From positions 62,001-126,000 of the forward strand of contig NZ_JAKILT010000005.1 in assembly GCF_023283535.1 (NCBI RefSeq): a stretch of 64,000 nucleotides of DNA. The letters are read 5' to 3'. Below the pieces are notes generated by a model. That model saw nothing but the letters and a program-made list of their open reading frames with translations, searched no databases and had not been told where the DNA came from. A program made the translations under genes and the position numbers. Shown here one piece after another: positions 63,712-64,000 of this stretch (the stretch's first letter is position 1; every line of letters begins with the position of its first letter). The stretch is from Shewanella sairae. Lineage in GTDB: Bacteria; Pseudomonadota; Gammaproteobacteria; Enterobacterales; Shewanellaceae.

Positions 63712-64000
63712 ATGAAATTAAGTACTAAGAAGCTGTTGCTTGTTTCAAGCATCGCTGCTGCATTAGTGGGTTGTAATAGTTCAGATGACGATAATAACAA
63801 TGTCAACGACAGCACCATTAGCGTTCGTCTAATGGAAACCACTGATATCCATACCAACGTAATGCCATACAACTACTTTGTTAGCGAAGCAGTAAACGAA
63901 ACTAAGTTACCTGAATGGGGCTTAGCACGTACCTCTTTAGTTATCGCAGCAACTCGTGACGAAGTAGAAAACAGCATGCTGTTTGATAACGGTGACTTAA
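63712..64000 (+). CDS. cpdB: CpdB-like 2',3'-cyclic nucleotidase / 5'-nucleotidase lipoprotein, partial
   Basis: The visible 96 residues start with a lipoprotein signal (ALVGC, Cys about 21) and a low-complexity Asp/Asn-rich linker. The calcineurin-like domain follows, beginning LMETTDIHTNVMPYNYF, whose Asp and His are metal ligands, then GLARTSLVIAATRDE and LFDNGDL, matching CpdB. CpdB hydrolyses 2',3'-cyclic nucleotides and 3'-nucleotides in the periplasm. A lipid anchor is unusual for E. coli CpdB. The gene runs off the right edge. Confidence 0.85.
   Translation, partial: MKLSTKKLLLVSSIAAALVGCNSSDDDNNNVNDSTISVRLMETTDIHTNVMPYNYFVSEAVNETKLPEWGLARTSLVIAATRDEVENSMLFDNGDL

Noticed and set aside
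1-64000. tRNA, rRNA, CRISPR, insertion sequences and prophage genes
   Set aside because: None was seen on either strand; the only transposase-like sequence is the small HTH protein at 9485-9694, which lacks a catalytic domain.

Overview
The window looks like a chromosomal segment of a Shewanella-type marine gammaproteobacterium. This is inferred from the gene order kdsC-lptC-lptA-lptB-rpoN-hpf-ptsN-rapZ-npr-mgtE, from a small DUF2999-type protein, from an outer-membrane-type octaheme cytochrome lipoprotein, and from many chemotaxis and cyclic-di-GMP genes. No rRNA, tRNA, CRISPR array, insertion sequence or prophage was recognised. The window cuts kdsC on the left and a cpdB-like gene on the right.

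Layout. 0-7.2 kb: LPS transport genes (lptCAB), sigma-54 (rpoN), ribosome hibernation (hpf), the nitrogen PTS (ptsN, npr), rapZ and the Mg2+ channel mgtE, all on the + strand. 7.3-9.7 kb: an orphan ModA-like binding protein, a YiaD-like OmpA lipoprotein, and a 69-aa helix-turn-helix protein whose upstream region carries two NtrC-like sites and a sigma-54-like promoter. 9.9-16.8 kb: an FG-GAP protein, a GT2/ArnT-like/GtrA glycosylation operon, and a divergent OmpR-type two-component system. 16.9-25.1 kb: a lipase-like hydrolase, two RNA methyltransferases, an MFS pump, a molbindin, a DUF134/NifX-like pair, a DUF1275 protein and ppiB. 25.3-36.5 kb: a 10-bp tandem repeat, two Tat-exported PLP enzymes, a cysteine-synthase-like enzyme, a binding-protein plus GGDEF-EAL operon, the octaheme lipoprotein and an AraC regulator. 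36.6-40.8 kb: a GH18 chitinase behind a c-di-GMP-I riboswitch, and a DUF3302/HlyD pair. 40.9-51.7 kb: BI-1 family protein, DUF2999, a chemoreceptor, a MarR/DMT divergent pair with repeated operators, a guanine riboswitch with an NCS2 purine permease, a YoaE-like protein, and a DUF3108/Omp85 pair. 51.7-64 kb: the 3' relic of a di-heme peroxidase gene, a 1067-aa dCache-SBP-HD-GYP protein, ppnP, a Sel1 lipoprotein, a second chemoreceptor, a BCCT transporter, a 7-bp tandem repeat and the start of a cpdB-like lipoprotein gene.

How the parts connect. Three elements touch cyclic-di-GMP: a GGDEF-EAL enzyme paired with a solute-binding protein, an HD-GYP enzyme with a solute-binding domain fused to it, and an aptamer that should tie chitinase expression to c-di-GMP. 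Nitrogen control is also clustered: rpoN, ptsN and npr lie a few kb from a gene with an NtrC/sigma-54 promoter layout. The strongest non-coding observations are the two riboswitches, the NtrC/sigma-54 region, a perfect 14+14 bp palindrome containing an ArgR-box consensus, and the MarR operator cluster. Functions are read from motifs and family knowledge; no database search was run.
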